From contig NC_053046.1 of NCBI RefSeq assembly GCF_003473485.1, positions 15,200,001-15,264,000 of the forward strand: 64,000 nucleotides of DNA. Reading direction: 5' to 3'. This document shows, piece after piece, positions 24,501 through 36,803 of this stretch. A program made the translations under genes and the position numbers. The stretch comes from Medicago truncatula (Eukaryota > Streptophyta > Magnoliopsida > Fabales > Fabaceae). The notes under the pieces are model-generated. The model searched no databases. It was given only the letters and a program-made list of their open reading frames with translations, and had not been told where the DNA came from. Each line of letters starts with the position of its first letter. Position 1 is the stretch's first letter.

Positions 24501-25317
24501 TAAAAAGAGAATATAAATGTTATACATAGTATTCTAGAGTTCGATTTAGAGATAATTAAAGTCTGATCAATAATTGTTACATACAACAAAAATCGAACTT
24601 AAATTCTCTTAAATAATTTATTATTTGATGAAGCTTATTACTACTTGAGTTTAATCATTTGGTTAGAACTCTAATCTTTTTTGGTTACGTTATCAAAGGC
24701 AAAAAAATGAATTATTAATCAAATTTGTCTCATTGTTTAGATTACTATCAAATACATAGATGTCATTATTCACTTTAGTGTCAATACATCGATAAAATGA
24801 GTTCTTTACGACTATTTTATCAAACACCAAGGGCGCAGACTCTAGACAAATTGAAGATGATATAAAACATCTTCACACCGTTGATACACATAAATTACAA
24901 TATCTTTATTTTAATGAAGAAGTAAGAATTGAAACACGCGAGTGTGTGAGAATTCACACATAACCCACTTAAAATATGTGTTAATCTTAATCATTTCTTT
25001 TAATCTGATTTCTACCATTTATCCTTATTCTAAAACATAAATTTTTTTTTTAGTGGTGGCCGGGGCTTGAACCTCAGACTTTACATATATTATTTATCGT
25101 CTATACGAACCAAATAAAACAATGAATTGTGATATTTGTACCAAAAAAAAAAAAAAAAAAAAAAAGAGGTGGCATGATTAAGAAGTGCTAATACAGTCTG
25201 TCGTGTTTAACTTGTTGTGTATTTGGATGGTGCTGCCTGCCGGTTTGGCACACTGCCTTTGGTTCTTCCATCCCTCACTTCTCCATCACACATTCTCGAA
25301 CCTCTTCTTTTTCTTCT
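21542..25317. other. Intergenic, 3.8 kb, mostly unremarkable
   Basis: 3' flank of NAT and upstream region of SMO2. It contains one MITE-like foldback (23218-23377) with a partial relative near 22345-22385, a poly-A run at 25140-25165, and a minus-strand box B-like GGTTCAAGCCCCGGCCACCAC near 25050-25075 that may be a SINE end. The 73-codon open frame at 22017-22238 (ends DFSLLVTEIFDHDSIDW...) is not recognised. Confidence 0.55.
23218..23377. mobile_element. MITE-like foldback
   Basis: GGGTTATGTTAATCGGTGC at the left is mirrored by GCACCGGTTAACATTCCC at the right, with inner arms GGCAATGGTTAA / TTAACCATTGC. 160 bp, no coding content. The flanks are T-rich on both sides, so the target duplication is unclear. 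Confidence 0.75.
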
Positions 25318-28300
25318 ATGGCTTCCATCTTTGAATCTGGTTGGCAGGTTCTCTCTCTCTTCCTTCTATTTTATTCAACTTTCGACCACCCATTAACGCA
25401 AATTAACGCCAGTTTTTATTTTTATTTTTATTTTGCTCTTTTCATCAGAAATTTATTATCTTTTTTCAAACCCCATGATTTTTTTGTATGTTTTAGATTT
25501 CAGGGTTTATTGTCAGATTTAATTTAAGTATTTATTGTTAGGTTTTTTTTCTTCATTTTTTGGTAAACTTGATGAGAATATAAATGGACATTTGAATTAG
25601 GAATGAGAAATAGGATTTGTTGTGATTTGGACTATAGATTTTGTTTATTCTATGAGTGTTTTGATGCTACTGTCAACAATGTTGGGTTGCTGCTCTATTT
25701 GTAATGATATCAACTAGATTCTTTTTTGTAGATCAGTGTTATTACTATAGTTTTTGAAATCATGGGATTTTTATTTTTTAATTTTTGTTGTTCCATTCAT
25801 TCATGTATTGTGAAATTTGTGAAAATTGGAAGTTGATGGTTGGATCTTTGATATAATAAGTTGTTTGAATTGACAGTGAGTTTGATAGAAGCATGATGTG
25901 CCACTGATTTTCGGCAAAAACTAAACTTTATAACTTTAACAAAATCATGATGCTAATGTGATTCCGCCAAACTAATCGTCAATCCAAACATGCACATAGT
26001 TTTGAGCTAATATGGATTTTAAGATGCTTATAGGATAACAGTTATTGAAATATTTGACATTGGGAATGCGCGAAAAGTGAAAAACAAGGGCTTCAGTGAT
26101 TTCATTTATCATGTTTTGGACATGATTTCTTGTGCTTTGATGTGATTTTGGTTTTCAGATTCTTGTGAGATTGCATGCTTACACAATTGTACAATATTTA
26201 CAAAGACAGAATTGATGGCTGTTCCTTTTATTGAAATTCTCTGATTTTATTTTTCCTTTTACTTTTTTGTGCTGCAGTACTTAATCACACATTTTAGTGA
26301 TTTTCAATTGGCATGCTTGGGAAGTTTCTTTCTACATGAAAGTGTTTTCTTCTTATCTGGACTTCCTTTTGTATGGATCGAGAGGGCAGGTTGGTTGAGC
26401 AAGTACAAGATTCAGGTCTGCAGTTGACAAAATTTGTTCTTTATCCTTTATGTTGTAGATTCTTCCTTTTGTTCCCATTGTTATGAATTATATCTCTTCT
26501 TGTATTTGGAAGTAAATCTTTCATAACCGTTCCAGCAATGTTCCCTCTGACATAATATGCATATTCAATAGCACACACATTGTTATTCATTTCAATTATT
26601 CACTTGACCCTGCTTTCAGTGTTGTCAAATATCGGCCATGGCAGATTGTGGTTGCAGATTTTTTAACAATCGCCAATTTATGAATGATGGTGGTGCAATG
26701 GTGTGTAATGGCAGATATGACACGGCACCTTAAAATGGAAGATTTTTGGCTTTTCTCCATGATCTGCCATGCTTAATCAATAACACTGTCTGCTTTCCAT
26801 TGTTCTAAGAACAATGCTACCTTTACAAGTGAAAGTTCCTTGAGATTTCCCTTTTCAACTTCTTCCTTATCTGTATGTATTACATAACATAGGTGTTGAT
26901 ACTGATAGGTTTTCTAATAATTACTTTTGGTGTTGATTGTCAGCCTTTTAGTTGGCCTTTCACACAATATATCTCTTCAAATGTAGGTCGTTTTAGTTTC
27001 CAGTTCCCTTCACATGATGCGGCTGCAATACTTGTGGTTGCAACAGATCCACACTGCATGTTGTAGTGGTTTAGTTTGAATAACTTATTGAGAGTGTTCA
27101 ATTAGTTTTTTTTCCTTCACTTTTTGAGGCTTGTGCATGCTATATTTGATTATTGTATTAACTGAATTCCCACAATACTGACAGGAAATTACGATTGTTT
27201 CCCACTTTCACATGTAAACACATAGTTCTATATATAAATCTACTGGTGTTACTAATTCTTCCTTTTATGCAGGCGAAAAATAATAGCCCTGAAGCTCAGG
27301 ATAAATGTATTGTTCGCCTGTTGCTATATCATTTCGGTGTCAATCTACCTGTTATGATTTTTTCATATCCCGTCTTCAGATACATGGGAATGCAGAGTAG
27401 TCTTCCCCTACCGTCCTGGTACTTTCACCTTCTTTTGAGTCCCTTGTTGGGTTCTTTTCCTGCAAATATTTGGAATGCGGTTGTATTTAGATTACTTAAC
27501 AAGATGAAATTTGGTTTTGCAGGAATATAATTCTAACTCAAATAATGTTTTATTTCATTTTGGAGGACTTCATATTCTATTGGGGACACAGGATTTTGCA
27601 CACAAAATGGTTATACAAGCATATCCACAGTGTACATCACGAGTGAGTGTTATGTGTGTTCTGCGATTTTGGCTTGTTATATTGATCATCTATGAACAAC
27701 TATAGGGTTTTGCTGTATTGTGAAGGTATGCGACACCATTTGGACTTACTTCGGAATATGCTCATCCTGCCGAAATACTTTTCCTTGGGTTTGCAACCAT
27801 TGTTGGCCCTGCCATCACTGGGCCCCACTTGATAACTTTGTGGTTATGGATGGTTGTGAGAGTCTTAGAGACAGTTGAGGCACATTGCGGTTACCATTTT
27901 CCGTGGAGTCCCTCAAACTTCCTTCCCTTATATGGCGGGTGAGTTTCAAATTCCTCCACCTTTGCTTAATATCAGCTAGTTGGTTCATTCTGCTGTTGTA
28001 ATTCTTGCTGTTAAACTTTGTATCCTCAATTTTTCAGATCTGATTTCCACGATTATCATCATCGTTTGTTGTACACTAAGTCCGGAAACTATTCATCAAC
28101 GTTCACTTACATGGACCGGTAAGCATCAAACATATTTTCCCTTAAGGATACTTGTTACGTTTTTAGAGTAAAAGGTCATTTTAGTCCTAGAATGTATCAA
28201 AATTAGAAAAACATCCCTGAATGTGTCTTTCCTTGGTGAGTTTGGTCCTTGAATGTATCTTTCATTAGTTAATTTGATCGTCGAATGTATTTTCTATTAG

Positions 28301-28592
28301 ACAGTCGCCAACAAAAGACACATTCTAGGATGCTTCTGTAATTCCATTACGCTCAACAACTACAGTGACACTACCTCACACATTTAGCGACCGAATTGAC
28401 GATTTACTTCATTTTTTATGATGGCTTAACTAAATGAACATCTGTAATGCCTTGGAATTTGATGCTTTACTAGTTTTTTATACTGACTTTTTTCCATGTT
28501 TTAGGATATTTGGAACTGATGTAGGATACAGAAAGTTAAAAGCATTGAAGAGCAGAGAATTTGAAGACAGTTACGAGCAAAAGAAACAATAA
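25318..28592 (+). CDS. SMO2: Sterol 4-alpha-methyl oxidase 2
   Basis: Seven exons: 25318-25347, 26278-26415, 27273-27418, 27523-27642, 27726-27938, 28038-28118, 28505-28592. They total 816 nt, 271 residues, close to plant SMO2 (about 260-270). The product is an ER membrane di-iron oxidase of the fatty-acid hydroxylase superfamily. It removes the second C-4 methyl group in phytosterol synthesis, together with a 3-beta-HSD/decarboxylase and a reductase. Histidine boxes are HRILH (127-131), HSVHH (140-144) and HDYHH (220-224); HCGYH is at 198-202. Four hydrophobic segments flank them. Start MASIFESGWQYL matches the family. One oddity: the codon split by intron 6 reads Arg (MDRIFGTD), where relatives I recall have Trp. 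Intron 2 carries a hAT-type MITE. Confidence 0.95.
26617..26788. mobile_element. hAT-type MITE in SMO2 intron 2
   Basis: Ends CAGTGTTGTCAAATA and ...TAATCAATAACACTG are imperfect inverted repeats; CATGGCAGAT / ATCTGCCATG continue the symmetry inside. The flanks CCTGCTTT and TCTGCTTT are an 8-bp target duplication with one mismatch. CA...TG termini plus 8 bp fit hAT elements. 172 bp. Confidence 0.85.
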
Positions 28593-30000
28593 GAATAAAT
28601 TCTTGGTAACATCTAGAATGGTTAGAAAGTGGATTCCCAACTTAGGGTATATTTGAAAAATTTATTTCTTATCAACACATTGTGTGTTTTTTTGCTGTAT
28701 CTGGTGTTGTTGACAAAGTGAGTGTTGATTGTTTCTATGTACATTCATGCTTGTTATTCATAAAACGTTTAGTCAGTGCTTCAATTTTGGATGCCTCTAC
28801 ATGTCATGATGACTGTTATTTATTTGATATAAACCTACTTTGACATTATAATTTGGATAAATTAACATAATTCTTTTGTTTATGGGCATAGTGCATACCG
28901 ACTAAAAGTTAGCAAAAAGACCTATGTTTTGCACAAAGGTCTACATATTAAATGGTATTACTTTTGAATTAAATACGTTGCAAATAATTTTGATGTATAT
29001 CTAATTCAATTATAAATAATGGTAGGTAATTAATAGAAAAACTAACTACTCTTGACCAAAAAAAAATAGAAAAACTAACTACTCTTGACCACCAAAAGTC
29101 TACTATTATATCAGTTATTTTGAAACATTTGTGTGTGATGCACAATTTTTTTTTTTAAAAAAGGTTAGGAAAGTATAAATTTTTACTAATAAGTGACAAT
29201 GGTTATCTTACAACCAATTTTGAGGGGATTCAAACCCTGTTTTTGAACTCAGTTTCTTGAAGTTATTAGACTAAACTCTTACTTACCACTGAGCTAGTAC
29301 TTTATAGACATGTGATGCACAAATGAAGTACACATTGGATGTATACTTTCTATTTTTTTAATATAGCTTAAAATATATTAGAAGGTACAATTTTTTCTAC
29401 ATTTGACATATACATAAAAAAGGATATATGAAGAGGCAATTGTTTCAAAAACAGGTGACTAATATAAATAAACTAATATTGGAGTAAACAATTCAGAACA
29501 TATGTAGCTGTCAAAAACTGTAAACTTCAATTTTCTGTTAATCATAAAATGTATAACACAATGTCGACTTCACAAAAGAAACCACATAAACGTTAAATTC
29601 AAGAGAAATCAAAAGATTGTTTATGAGCATATTGCAAATCACTATCAAGAGGTTTCTCAACTAGATCAGTTGAAGCAATTTTTTGAAGCTGAAATTGGGC
29701 AGATAAAGCTTTAATCTTTCAATCTTGTTTAAGATGACCATCTTTCTCCTGCTATATTGGCTTCCATACCTTTCTCATCAAGAAGCTCTTTCACATCATT
29801 ATTGTTTTTGTAACATCATTGTTGATGGACCCAAAGGAATCATGTTTTCTTGTGAAGAAATGAAAATCAACTTGGCCAAAAATCAATTTGTGTTGTGTCA
29901 GTTGCAAAGCCTAGGAGCAAGATTTGACAAAGGATTCTTGCATTCCTTGTTTGACTCTACAGCATCCAGCAAACTGCTGCTCTTCATTTCCAGCAGTCTT
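28593..30000. other. Intergenic, 3' side of SMO2
   Basis: AT-rich, with a 30-bp tandem duplication at about 29037-29095 (GAAAAACTAACTACTCTTGACC) and the SINE noted separately. On the minus strand 29650-29720 has a short coding-like stretch (KALSAQFQLQKIASTDLVEK) ending in a stop near 29620, possibly part of the gene remnant to its right. Confidence 0.5.
29195..29305 (-). mobile_element. tRNA-derived SINE fragment
   Basis: On the minus strand a good box A (TAGCTCAGTGGTAAG) is followed about 50 bp on by box B (GGGTTTGAATCCCC). The spacing is that of a tRNA promoter, but no cloverleaf or anticodon arm can be built, so this is a SINE head and not a tRNA gene. The 3' end is not defined. Confidence 0.6.
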
Positions 30001-30584
30001 TTATCGCACGAGACATTGTTTGTGTGTTAATCCGGCAGTGGACTCATTTTCCCTTGGTTGTTTTGCTATAGTATTTCTAGATTTGTCTTGATCTTGTCCT
30101 CCTGCAGAACGAAGGTCTACCTTATTCTCCTTTCTATCAAAGAGAGAAAATATCAGTGAGCGCCATCTCTATCAAATATTGTGTAGCAAGTAAAACTTCA
30201 CCGCAAAGGCATATATAAACACAAAATGGAGGCTGACAGATAGAAGGAGAGAGCCTCAGACAATGAAAAAGAACGTAGACTAGAGATTAAACCTTAGGCT
30301 GCTTAAATGCTAGTATAAGCACTTTTTCATTCCAGCATTTAAGATGCTTTTGTTCTGATTAATACAAATACAAGAGATAATTAATCAGTAACTATCCGAA
30401 TTTGCCAAATTTAGCAGTTCATTTTTCCACAACTTAAGTTCGATGATAAAGGGACAACATATTTATCTATCACGATAAGCAGTATACTTTTTGCAGAAAA
30501 CACAATTGAAAGCAAAAAACAATAAACCAGAGATATCTTACAGATTCTTTGTTGCCGATTTCATATTTACTCTGTATCTACATT
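30001..30584 (-). pseudogene. Unrecognised exon pair, probably a gene remnant
   Basis: On the minus strand two exon-like segments fit each other in phase: 30542-30584 (after TTTCTGCAG, ending before GTAAGA) and 30001-30133 (after TTTGATAG, ending in TAA). Together they read CRYRVNMKSATKNLKENKVD, then a charged, Gln/Asn-rich tail that ends CLVR. Past that stop another frame stays coding-like (SSSLLDAVESNKECKNPLSN), so the last exon may be shortened by a frameshift. The pair lies 0.4-1 kb downstream of NLR1 on the same strand and could also be an NLR 3' UTR exon. I do not recognise it. Confidence 0.35.
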
Positions 30585-31010
30585 CTGCAGAAATGACAGA
30601 CAAATCAATATGTAAATAAGTAACAGGAGAAAGTATAAAATAGTCCAATGACTGAAAACTTATAGCACTCACCAACGAAAAGTCAGTTGAATCAAACAGA
30701 AGAAATTTTTCCTCAAACTAATAAGCCAAAAGTCTAGGCAGCATCTGATGTTATTTATATGTAGCAAAACTATATTGAATCCAAGTTGTGTCCCTTGCAT
30801 CTCCACTAACTTGGTTGGCTGAATTGTTCAATACATACAAGTACCACACCCATTATCAACCAGAGAACATATAGCGATATATCAATCTTTTTTACCTCTA
30901 GGCTATAACGATATATTAATCCAATTAAAATGTATAATATGCATACACAAACACGTACCTGTGATCGAAAGAGACTTTGTAGCTTAATAAGGTTGGCGCA
31001 GTCTTCCTAC

Positions 31011-32631
31011 TCAGAAGATCAGTCTGGTGTTTCTTATTTCAATATTTTGAACATGAGCTATTTTTGGCCAATCCTCACCTGTTTCCTTTTCACATCGTTT
31101 CTCCAACTCGCTGCAGCTGTAAATTCCCAAACTTTCCAAACCAGTAAGGCTTTGAATGCTCATCGGAAGACATGTCAACTTCGGACAATTAGAAATTATT
31201 AGTTTGTGAAGAAAACCTAGGTTTCCCAATGATGCAGGCAACAATTTCAAGTTTTGAAGATCACTCAATATTAACGATTCCAGGGAAGTCACATGTTGTA
31301 AAGCCTCATCCAAAACTTCTATTTCAGAACAACTCCAAATCATCAATAACTTAAGTGAAATGAGGTTTCTTAGCATACCATCTGGAAAACATGTTAGCTC
31401 TTTATTATCGTAGAAACAAAGTGATTCAAGACCACCATGTTTATGAATAGAACTTAGTAAATCTTGGTTGCATTTTCCTTGTATACATATATAATTGAGA
31501 GATGGAAGGCAAGGCAAACCCAACAAATTAGGACATTCAATTACGACAAGTGCGGAAAGGTGCGGGAAAAGATTTTCTCTATCCTCCCTTGATATCCTTA
31601 TCAGGTTTGGCAGCTTCTCCAATGACAGATGTTCTAGTTCTGTGAAACCACCCTCAGCTCCACCATCGTAGGACTCCTCGTCTAAGTATATTATACGACT
31701 CACGTTGGATATAAACAGTTCCTTTAGATAAGGTAGTTTCCCCAACTGTGGGAGGTGTAAACAGCTTTGACAATCCTTGATATACACACAATGTAAATTT
31801 TTTAGAGAAGGACTAGACATCCATTGTGGGAAATGGACACCTGTATATCCTTCCACCCTCAATTCTTGAAGGTGATGGATATGAGGTTGAAGAACTTCAA
31901 GAATCTGCTCGACATTTTCCTGCAATTGGGACTCTGCAGTTCTCTCCCACGACAACCACAAAAGGCTCAAGTGCTTACTAAACATATTGGCTTCTTTAGC
32001 ATCTGTTACACTTTTCACTCTCTCAAGGTGCTTGATGTGAAGCTCTCCTTTAAGATTTAGTTGTCCTAATTCCGCCAAAAGGAACCCTCTTTTGTTGCCA
32101 ACTATATACATGCTCAAAGTCCTCAAGGAAGTCAACTTCCCTATTTGGCGCGGCAAACTTGATATATAGCAGCCAATCAAAGATATATGTTGTAAAGATT
32201 TCAATTGTGTCAAACTATTAGGCAAGTACTGGAGACTATAACAGTGATCTAACTTTAAAATTTGCAAATTCCACAACTGACATATGGATTCCGGAAGAAT
32301 TTCAAAATCACCCGAAGAAAAATTCAAATACCTTAGATATTTTAAATTACCAATTGAAGATGGAACTTCTTTAATATATTTCAAATCAAGAGCCCGTAAA
32401 GAATGGAATTTCAATAAATGAGGTAAAAGTTTGTCGCCATCAAATCTTGCCACTGTGCAAGTCTTCAATGATTTGATGCTATGCAAACGGATTGAATCGA
32501 CTTCTCCAAATGAATTGCCCTGATAAAATGAGAGATGACGGATTCTTTCAGTATTACTAGGCATGCCATCATTGTTTATAATGCAAAAGGCCTCTTCTGA
32601 AACAGATTGAGCAAGGTCATGAACAAGATCA
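31011..32631 (-). pseudogene. NLR1, 3' part: LRR domain cut off by a retroelement
   Basis: Continuous coding sequence from the MHD motif (HDLVHDLAQ, codons at 32630 downward) to the stop at 31011-31013, about 540 residues. It holds the end of ARC2 and the whole LRR domain, with repeats such as LPNSLTQLKSLQHISLIGC and SIGNLKYLRYLNFSS. The C-terminus EDWPKIAHVQ matches NLR3. The LRR is about 76 residues shorter than in NLR3: the segment from IEIYSLSTLESFPTEI to CLEELVIQ has no counterpart, so two to three repeats were lost or never present. It is separated from its 5' part by the copia element at 32632-42926. The first internal ATG is at 32564. Confidence 0.9.
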
Positions 32632-33923
32632 TGAAGTAAATAATATCACAAGAAAGGGGGGTTTGAATTGTGATGTAATAAAAATTACCTATTAAAAATT
32701 CTCAACAAAAACGTTAGTGATTTAAATGGAATTTTAAATAGTGAAGGTGTGTGACTAGTGCAAATAAAAATAGATAAGGAAGAAGGATCACACAAAAAAG
32801 TTATCCTGGTTCACCCAACTTGGGTTAGTCCAGTCCCCACAATACTTGTGAGATTTTCCACTAGGTAATTGAGTTATGACTTAATCTCAATTCCTTCTTT
32901 CTTCTTAGATCTTTCTGATCTTTACAACACTTTCTTTCAACCTTCACTTGGTCAAGTCACTTGCCGTTACGAGCAAGAATTTTTACAACCTTTCTGCACA
33001 CTTGCAGATTCTTTTACAATAGTATTTAAAAGTATTAAACTTCTTCAAAGATTTAATACACAAAAGAGCTGCTTGCTCAAAACAAAGATATGGTTCTTGA
33101 GTGATTTGTAAACAAAGAAATTCTTAATGAATATTGTCTTTTCTCTTTTTCTCAAAAGTTGTTTTTCTCTCTTGCTGAAGTCTTCTATTTATAGGAGAAA
33201 AACTCTTGTTAAATTCTTCCTTTCTTGCAGCGCAAGTTTCAAGGGAGCCTTTGAGATGAAACTGTTCCTTTCGAAGTTGAGATCGATCTCTAAATCTGCT
33301 GAGGCTTTCCTTTGTACTTTGTTGCTTGCTACGTGAGACATGAGCTTTGTACAGCTCATTTCCTTTTCACTTGTTGCTGTACCATAAGACTTGAGCCCAA
33401 AGAAAAGGCTTTTCTTGTACTAGGTAGCTTTCTTGTCATGTTGTGAGGTGACCATAAAGTAAATATCCAAAGGTTTATAGTTTTGTATTTGTCTTACACT
33501 CTTGATGTGTTGTCGAAAATATAGTGGTCATTCTCATGCCAACCATTTTTGCACATGACATTAAATATGTTCTTTTTGTTCATATGTTCATTTGTAGTAA
33601 GCTTCAAATAATATTCCCTTGTCATGATATAGTTTATGCTTGAAATATTTATTGCTTCCTCAAATGTAACATTCCATTTCCCTGTACGTGCTTGGCCTTA
33701 TTTGAACATTAAATCCATATTTGAAACCAATACTTGAGATCAATCTCTCCATCATAACTTGGTGCTTTCCTTGATAATTGTACAATGCTTTTATACCTTT
33801 AACTTAAAAAAGATACTCAAGAGCACAAGTTATATAACAATTAAAATCAGAATTAATAAAGTTTAATTTAATTAGTTTGTTATCTTTAAAATTAAAAATA
33901 GGGATTTAGATTTTATATCAACA
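32632..33923 (-). repeat. 3' LTR of the Sirevirus-type element
   Basis: 1292 bp, TG...CA. By my reading it differs from the other LTR only by two very short indels near its outer end. Its outer edge abuts the NLR1 LRR half, and transcription started in this LTR would run into it. Confidence 0.95.
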
Positions 33924-34387
33924 ATCTCCCCCTTTTTGAAGATGACAAACTTATTGAATTAATTCTTTATTTAAAAATTCTGATGTATTTACAAAAGAGC
34001 TTTTTAGTGAATCAGTGATTTATCAAATAAGCTCCCCCTCAATTTAAGCATTCAATTTCAATAAGCTCCCCCTTAATTTATGCATGCAAAAATGAATTTG
34101 TAAACAAAGGAGATACACAGGAATTTTGTTTGAACCAAAATATCATTCATTTCCAAAAGATGTTTTACATGATCTTAATCATATTGTCAGTACATAATCC
34201 ATGGTTCAACAAAAAAAAGTTCCTAGCTTAGAAATTGAAAGACATAACAGAATTAAAACATAAAAGCATAAACAGCAAGATTTCCAGTTTTTTCTTAAGA
34301 TACACCAAGTAGAATCAATTCATTTCTCCCCCTTTGGCAGATTCAAAAAGAGGGGGCGGTGAAGGACTGGAAAAGACACACGAGTGA

Positions 34388-36400
34388 TTAAGGCTTGGAG
34401 GTAGCAGGACCAGAAGATGATGCACCAAAGGTAGAGCGAGGCGGAGTCACACCAAACCTTTTGCAGTAATCAGTAATAAACCAATCACGAAAGTTTGCAA
34501 CATCAAGAACCATGAAGGATTGCAGGTTGTAGACAAGATCAAGTTTCTCAAGGATGGGACGAAGAGCAGCAGTGAGGTCAGCCATTGTCAGATGGGGTGG
34601 TGGAGGCACATTGCGAGAGCCAGCTGAAGCGTCAGGAGTGTTGGGTGGAGCTGGTGGTGGTCCGTATTGACCAGAGCTTTCAAAAGATCCAAAGTGAGAT
34701 GGAAGGGAAGGAAGAAATTGATCAGAAAACATGTTACCAAAGTAAGATTTGACAGGGGCAGAGTAAGATCCTGAACCACTGGATGTTCTGAGCAGAGTTT
34801 CTAAGAAACTTGAACCAAAAACAGGAGAAGAGCTACCGTGTTGATGACTAAAAAGAGGAGATATGACAGTGGGTTCACCATGAGCAGCAGAGGGGAAGGC
34901 TTTCTCAGCTTGTTCGAACCAAGTGTTTCCTGGAATGTGGGATAAAAATGGAGAGTTTAAGTCAAGGACAGAGTTTGAGGCTTGATTAAACTTCTCAGAG
35001 GCATGAGTGGTAGGCATCTCAGTGCTAGGCGTTGGATTTCCTTCACAAGTTTCTTCCAAAATGGCATCCAAAAGCTCATCCATTGGAGCTTTTCCTTTGT
35101 CTGCCCTGCTGTCTTTCATAGATGTTTCAGCTTCATCAGGAGTATTGCTTGGTTGAGGAATCTCGATTGGGGGAGTTTTCTTCATATGAGCAATGTTTTT
35201 GGGCAAAAATTCTGAACAGACAGTATCAAATTTTTCTTTGTCAAGGTTGATGTTAAAAGCCTTGAAAACACGAGTAAGCACCATTCCATAAGGGACACAT
35301 GATTTGGTTTTCTTAAGAGTGGTGGCATGAATCATGTGACGAATGATTATGACAGGCAGATTGATATCAATGCTATGAAACATGTGATACATAACAAGAA
35401 TGTCAGTTTCAGATACCTTGTGTTTGCTTCCTTTTCGAGGAGTGATAGAGAATTGACACATGTTGTGGAGAAGTTTGTATTCCTTTTTGAGATTTGCAGA
35501 AATCAGATCATCATCAGATTCATACTTAACAAACATTTCTCGAATGATGTCAAAGCGAGACACTACAGCATTTGCATATCCTGTTCTTCCATAGCATTTT
35601 GGTCCTTTCTGAGGAATGTCCAGAATCACAGCTAGTCTTTCAGCAGATAACTCAATCACTTTGTCTTGAATTTTTGAAACGATCAAATCTTCCTTTGGAA
35701 AGGTTTCAGCCATGAAGTAGAAATTTCTTACCACTTCTGGATAGTGTGTTTCTTTGATCTGAAAGAAATTCGTCCAACCAAGTGGTTTGACAAACTTGAG
35801 AAGATCAACACCTTCTTTCAGCAACTTCTCAAAGTTGTAAACTCTTCCCACACCAATTGGTCTTGCGACCCATTTTTTGAAATTGCGATCCAGAGAGGGA
35901 TCATGCAAAGGGATGTGCATGTTCTTGATTTCAGAAGCAGAGCCTTCATGCAGTGATTTCTTGTTCTTGGATGGAGGGCTAGAGCATTCCTTTAGCAATT
36001 TCCGTTTCTGAACAGCAGCTTTGAAATCCTTCTTAATCTTTTCAACCCGTTCAGCATTTTTTTCGGAATCAGTAGGACTTTCTTTGAGATTTTTGAGGGG
36101 ACGATCTTCATCTGAATCCAAATCGACGAACATAACGTCACCACTTTTCCTTTTTGCTGAAAGTCTGGTGGATTTACGAATGGGTTTCTGGTTTTCAGAT
36201 GATTTTGCCATTCTGGGTTTGACGGTTCGAGAGTAGGTTTTGAGAGGAGCAGAGTTGGTCTGACTTTTGGGAGGAGAGCAAGAGAAGGGATCAGAATTTG
36301 GGTTACGCGGCGACGGAGGAGGTGGTGGAGATGGAGAGCGTTCAGGAGAGGGTGATGGAGAAAGAGAGAAATCAGTGTGATTCCCTTTTGTTCTAGCCAT
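34388..36400 (-). CDS. Third ORF of the Sirevirus-type element
   Basis: 670 codons between pol and the 3' LTR, same strand as pol. It has a Pro/Ser-rich basic N-terminus with RKSTRLSAKRKS, a central region resembling the putative plant transposon protein domain (WVARPIGVGRVYNFEKL, then a helical stretch), and a Pro/Ser-rich C-terminus. SIRE1-like elements carry an extra ORF here, often called envelope-like. No convincing membrane segment or signal peptide is seen in this one, and its role is unknown. It is part of the mobile element, not a host gene. Confidence 0.8.
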   Translation of the reverse strand: MARTKGNHTDFSLSPSPSPERSPSPPPPPSPRNPNSDPFSCSPPKSQTNSAPLKTYSRTVKPRMAKSSENQKPIRKSTRLSAKRKSGDVMFVDLDSDEDRPLKNLKESPTDSEKNAERVEKIKKDFKAAVQKRKLLKECSSPPSKNKKSLHEGSASEIKNMHIPLHDPSLDRNFKKWVARPIGVGRVYNFEKLLKEGVDLLKFVKPLGWTNFFQIKETHYPEVVRNFYFMAETFPKEDLIVSKIQDKVIELSAERLAVILDIPQKGPKCYGRTGYANAVVSRFDIIREMFVKYESDDDLISANLKKEYKLLHNMCQFSITPRKGSKHKVSETDILVMYHMFHSIDINLPVIIIRHMIHATTLKKTKSCVPYGMVLTRVFKAFNINLDKEKFDTVCSEFLPKNIAHMKKTPPIEIPQPSNTPDEAETSMKDSRADKGKAPMDELLDAILEETCEGNPTPSTEMPTTHASEKFNQASNSVLDLNSPFLSHIPGNTWFEQAEKAFPSAAHGEPTVISPLFSHQHGSSSPVFGSSFLETLLRTSSGSGSYSAPVKSYFGNMFSDQFLPSLPSHFGSFESSGQYGPPPAPPNTPDASAGSRNVPPPPHLTMADLTAALRPILEKLDLVYNLQSFMVLDVANFRDWFITDYCKRFGVTPPRSTFGASSSGPATSKP

Positions 36401-36803
36401 TTTCGAGTGAGTTGTTTGAAGCTGATTTGAATGGAAGAGAAGTAAAACTGGGTTTTGATTTTATAGAGGAATAGGAGTGATGCTTGTTTCTTGAGAAGAG
36501 GAAGAGTTTGAGAAAGAGAAGACGGAGCAGAGTGGTTGGGGAGAGTGAGAAGAGTGATGAGTGAAGTAGAGTAGACTAGGGAGAAGTGAAATGACTGACT
36601 CTTCATTTTCAGCCGAAAAATTCTTGGAAAGAAGGAGAGGGATGGCTAGAGTGTACTTGAAAGGTACAAAAACATCATGACAATCATTGTCCAGAAGTTA
36701 AAACTGAACTTAATCAGTTGGAGTTTTCAAGACAAGAAGGAGATGCCCCTCGTGTGACAAAAGAAGGGAGATGACCCTCCGCCCCCTTTTTTTTTAAAAA
36801 AAA

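Noticed and set aside
29195-29305. tRNA gene
   Set aside because: Box A and box B are good, but no acceptor stem or anticodon loop can be formed; it fits a SINE head.
29725-30030. 101-codon plus-strand ORF
   Set aside because: It is opposite the minus-strand exon-like remnant and has no features of its own.
34388-36400. 670-codon ORF as a host gene
   Set aside because: It lies between the two LTRs, on the pol strand, in the place where Sireviruses carry their extra ORF.
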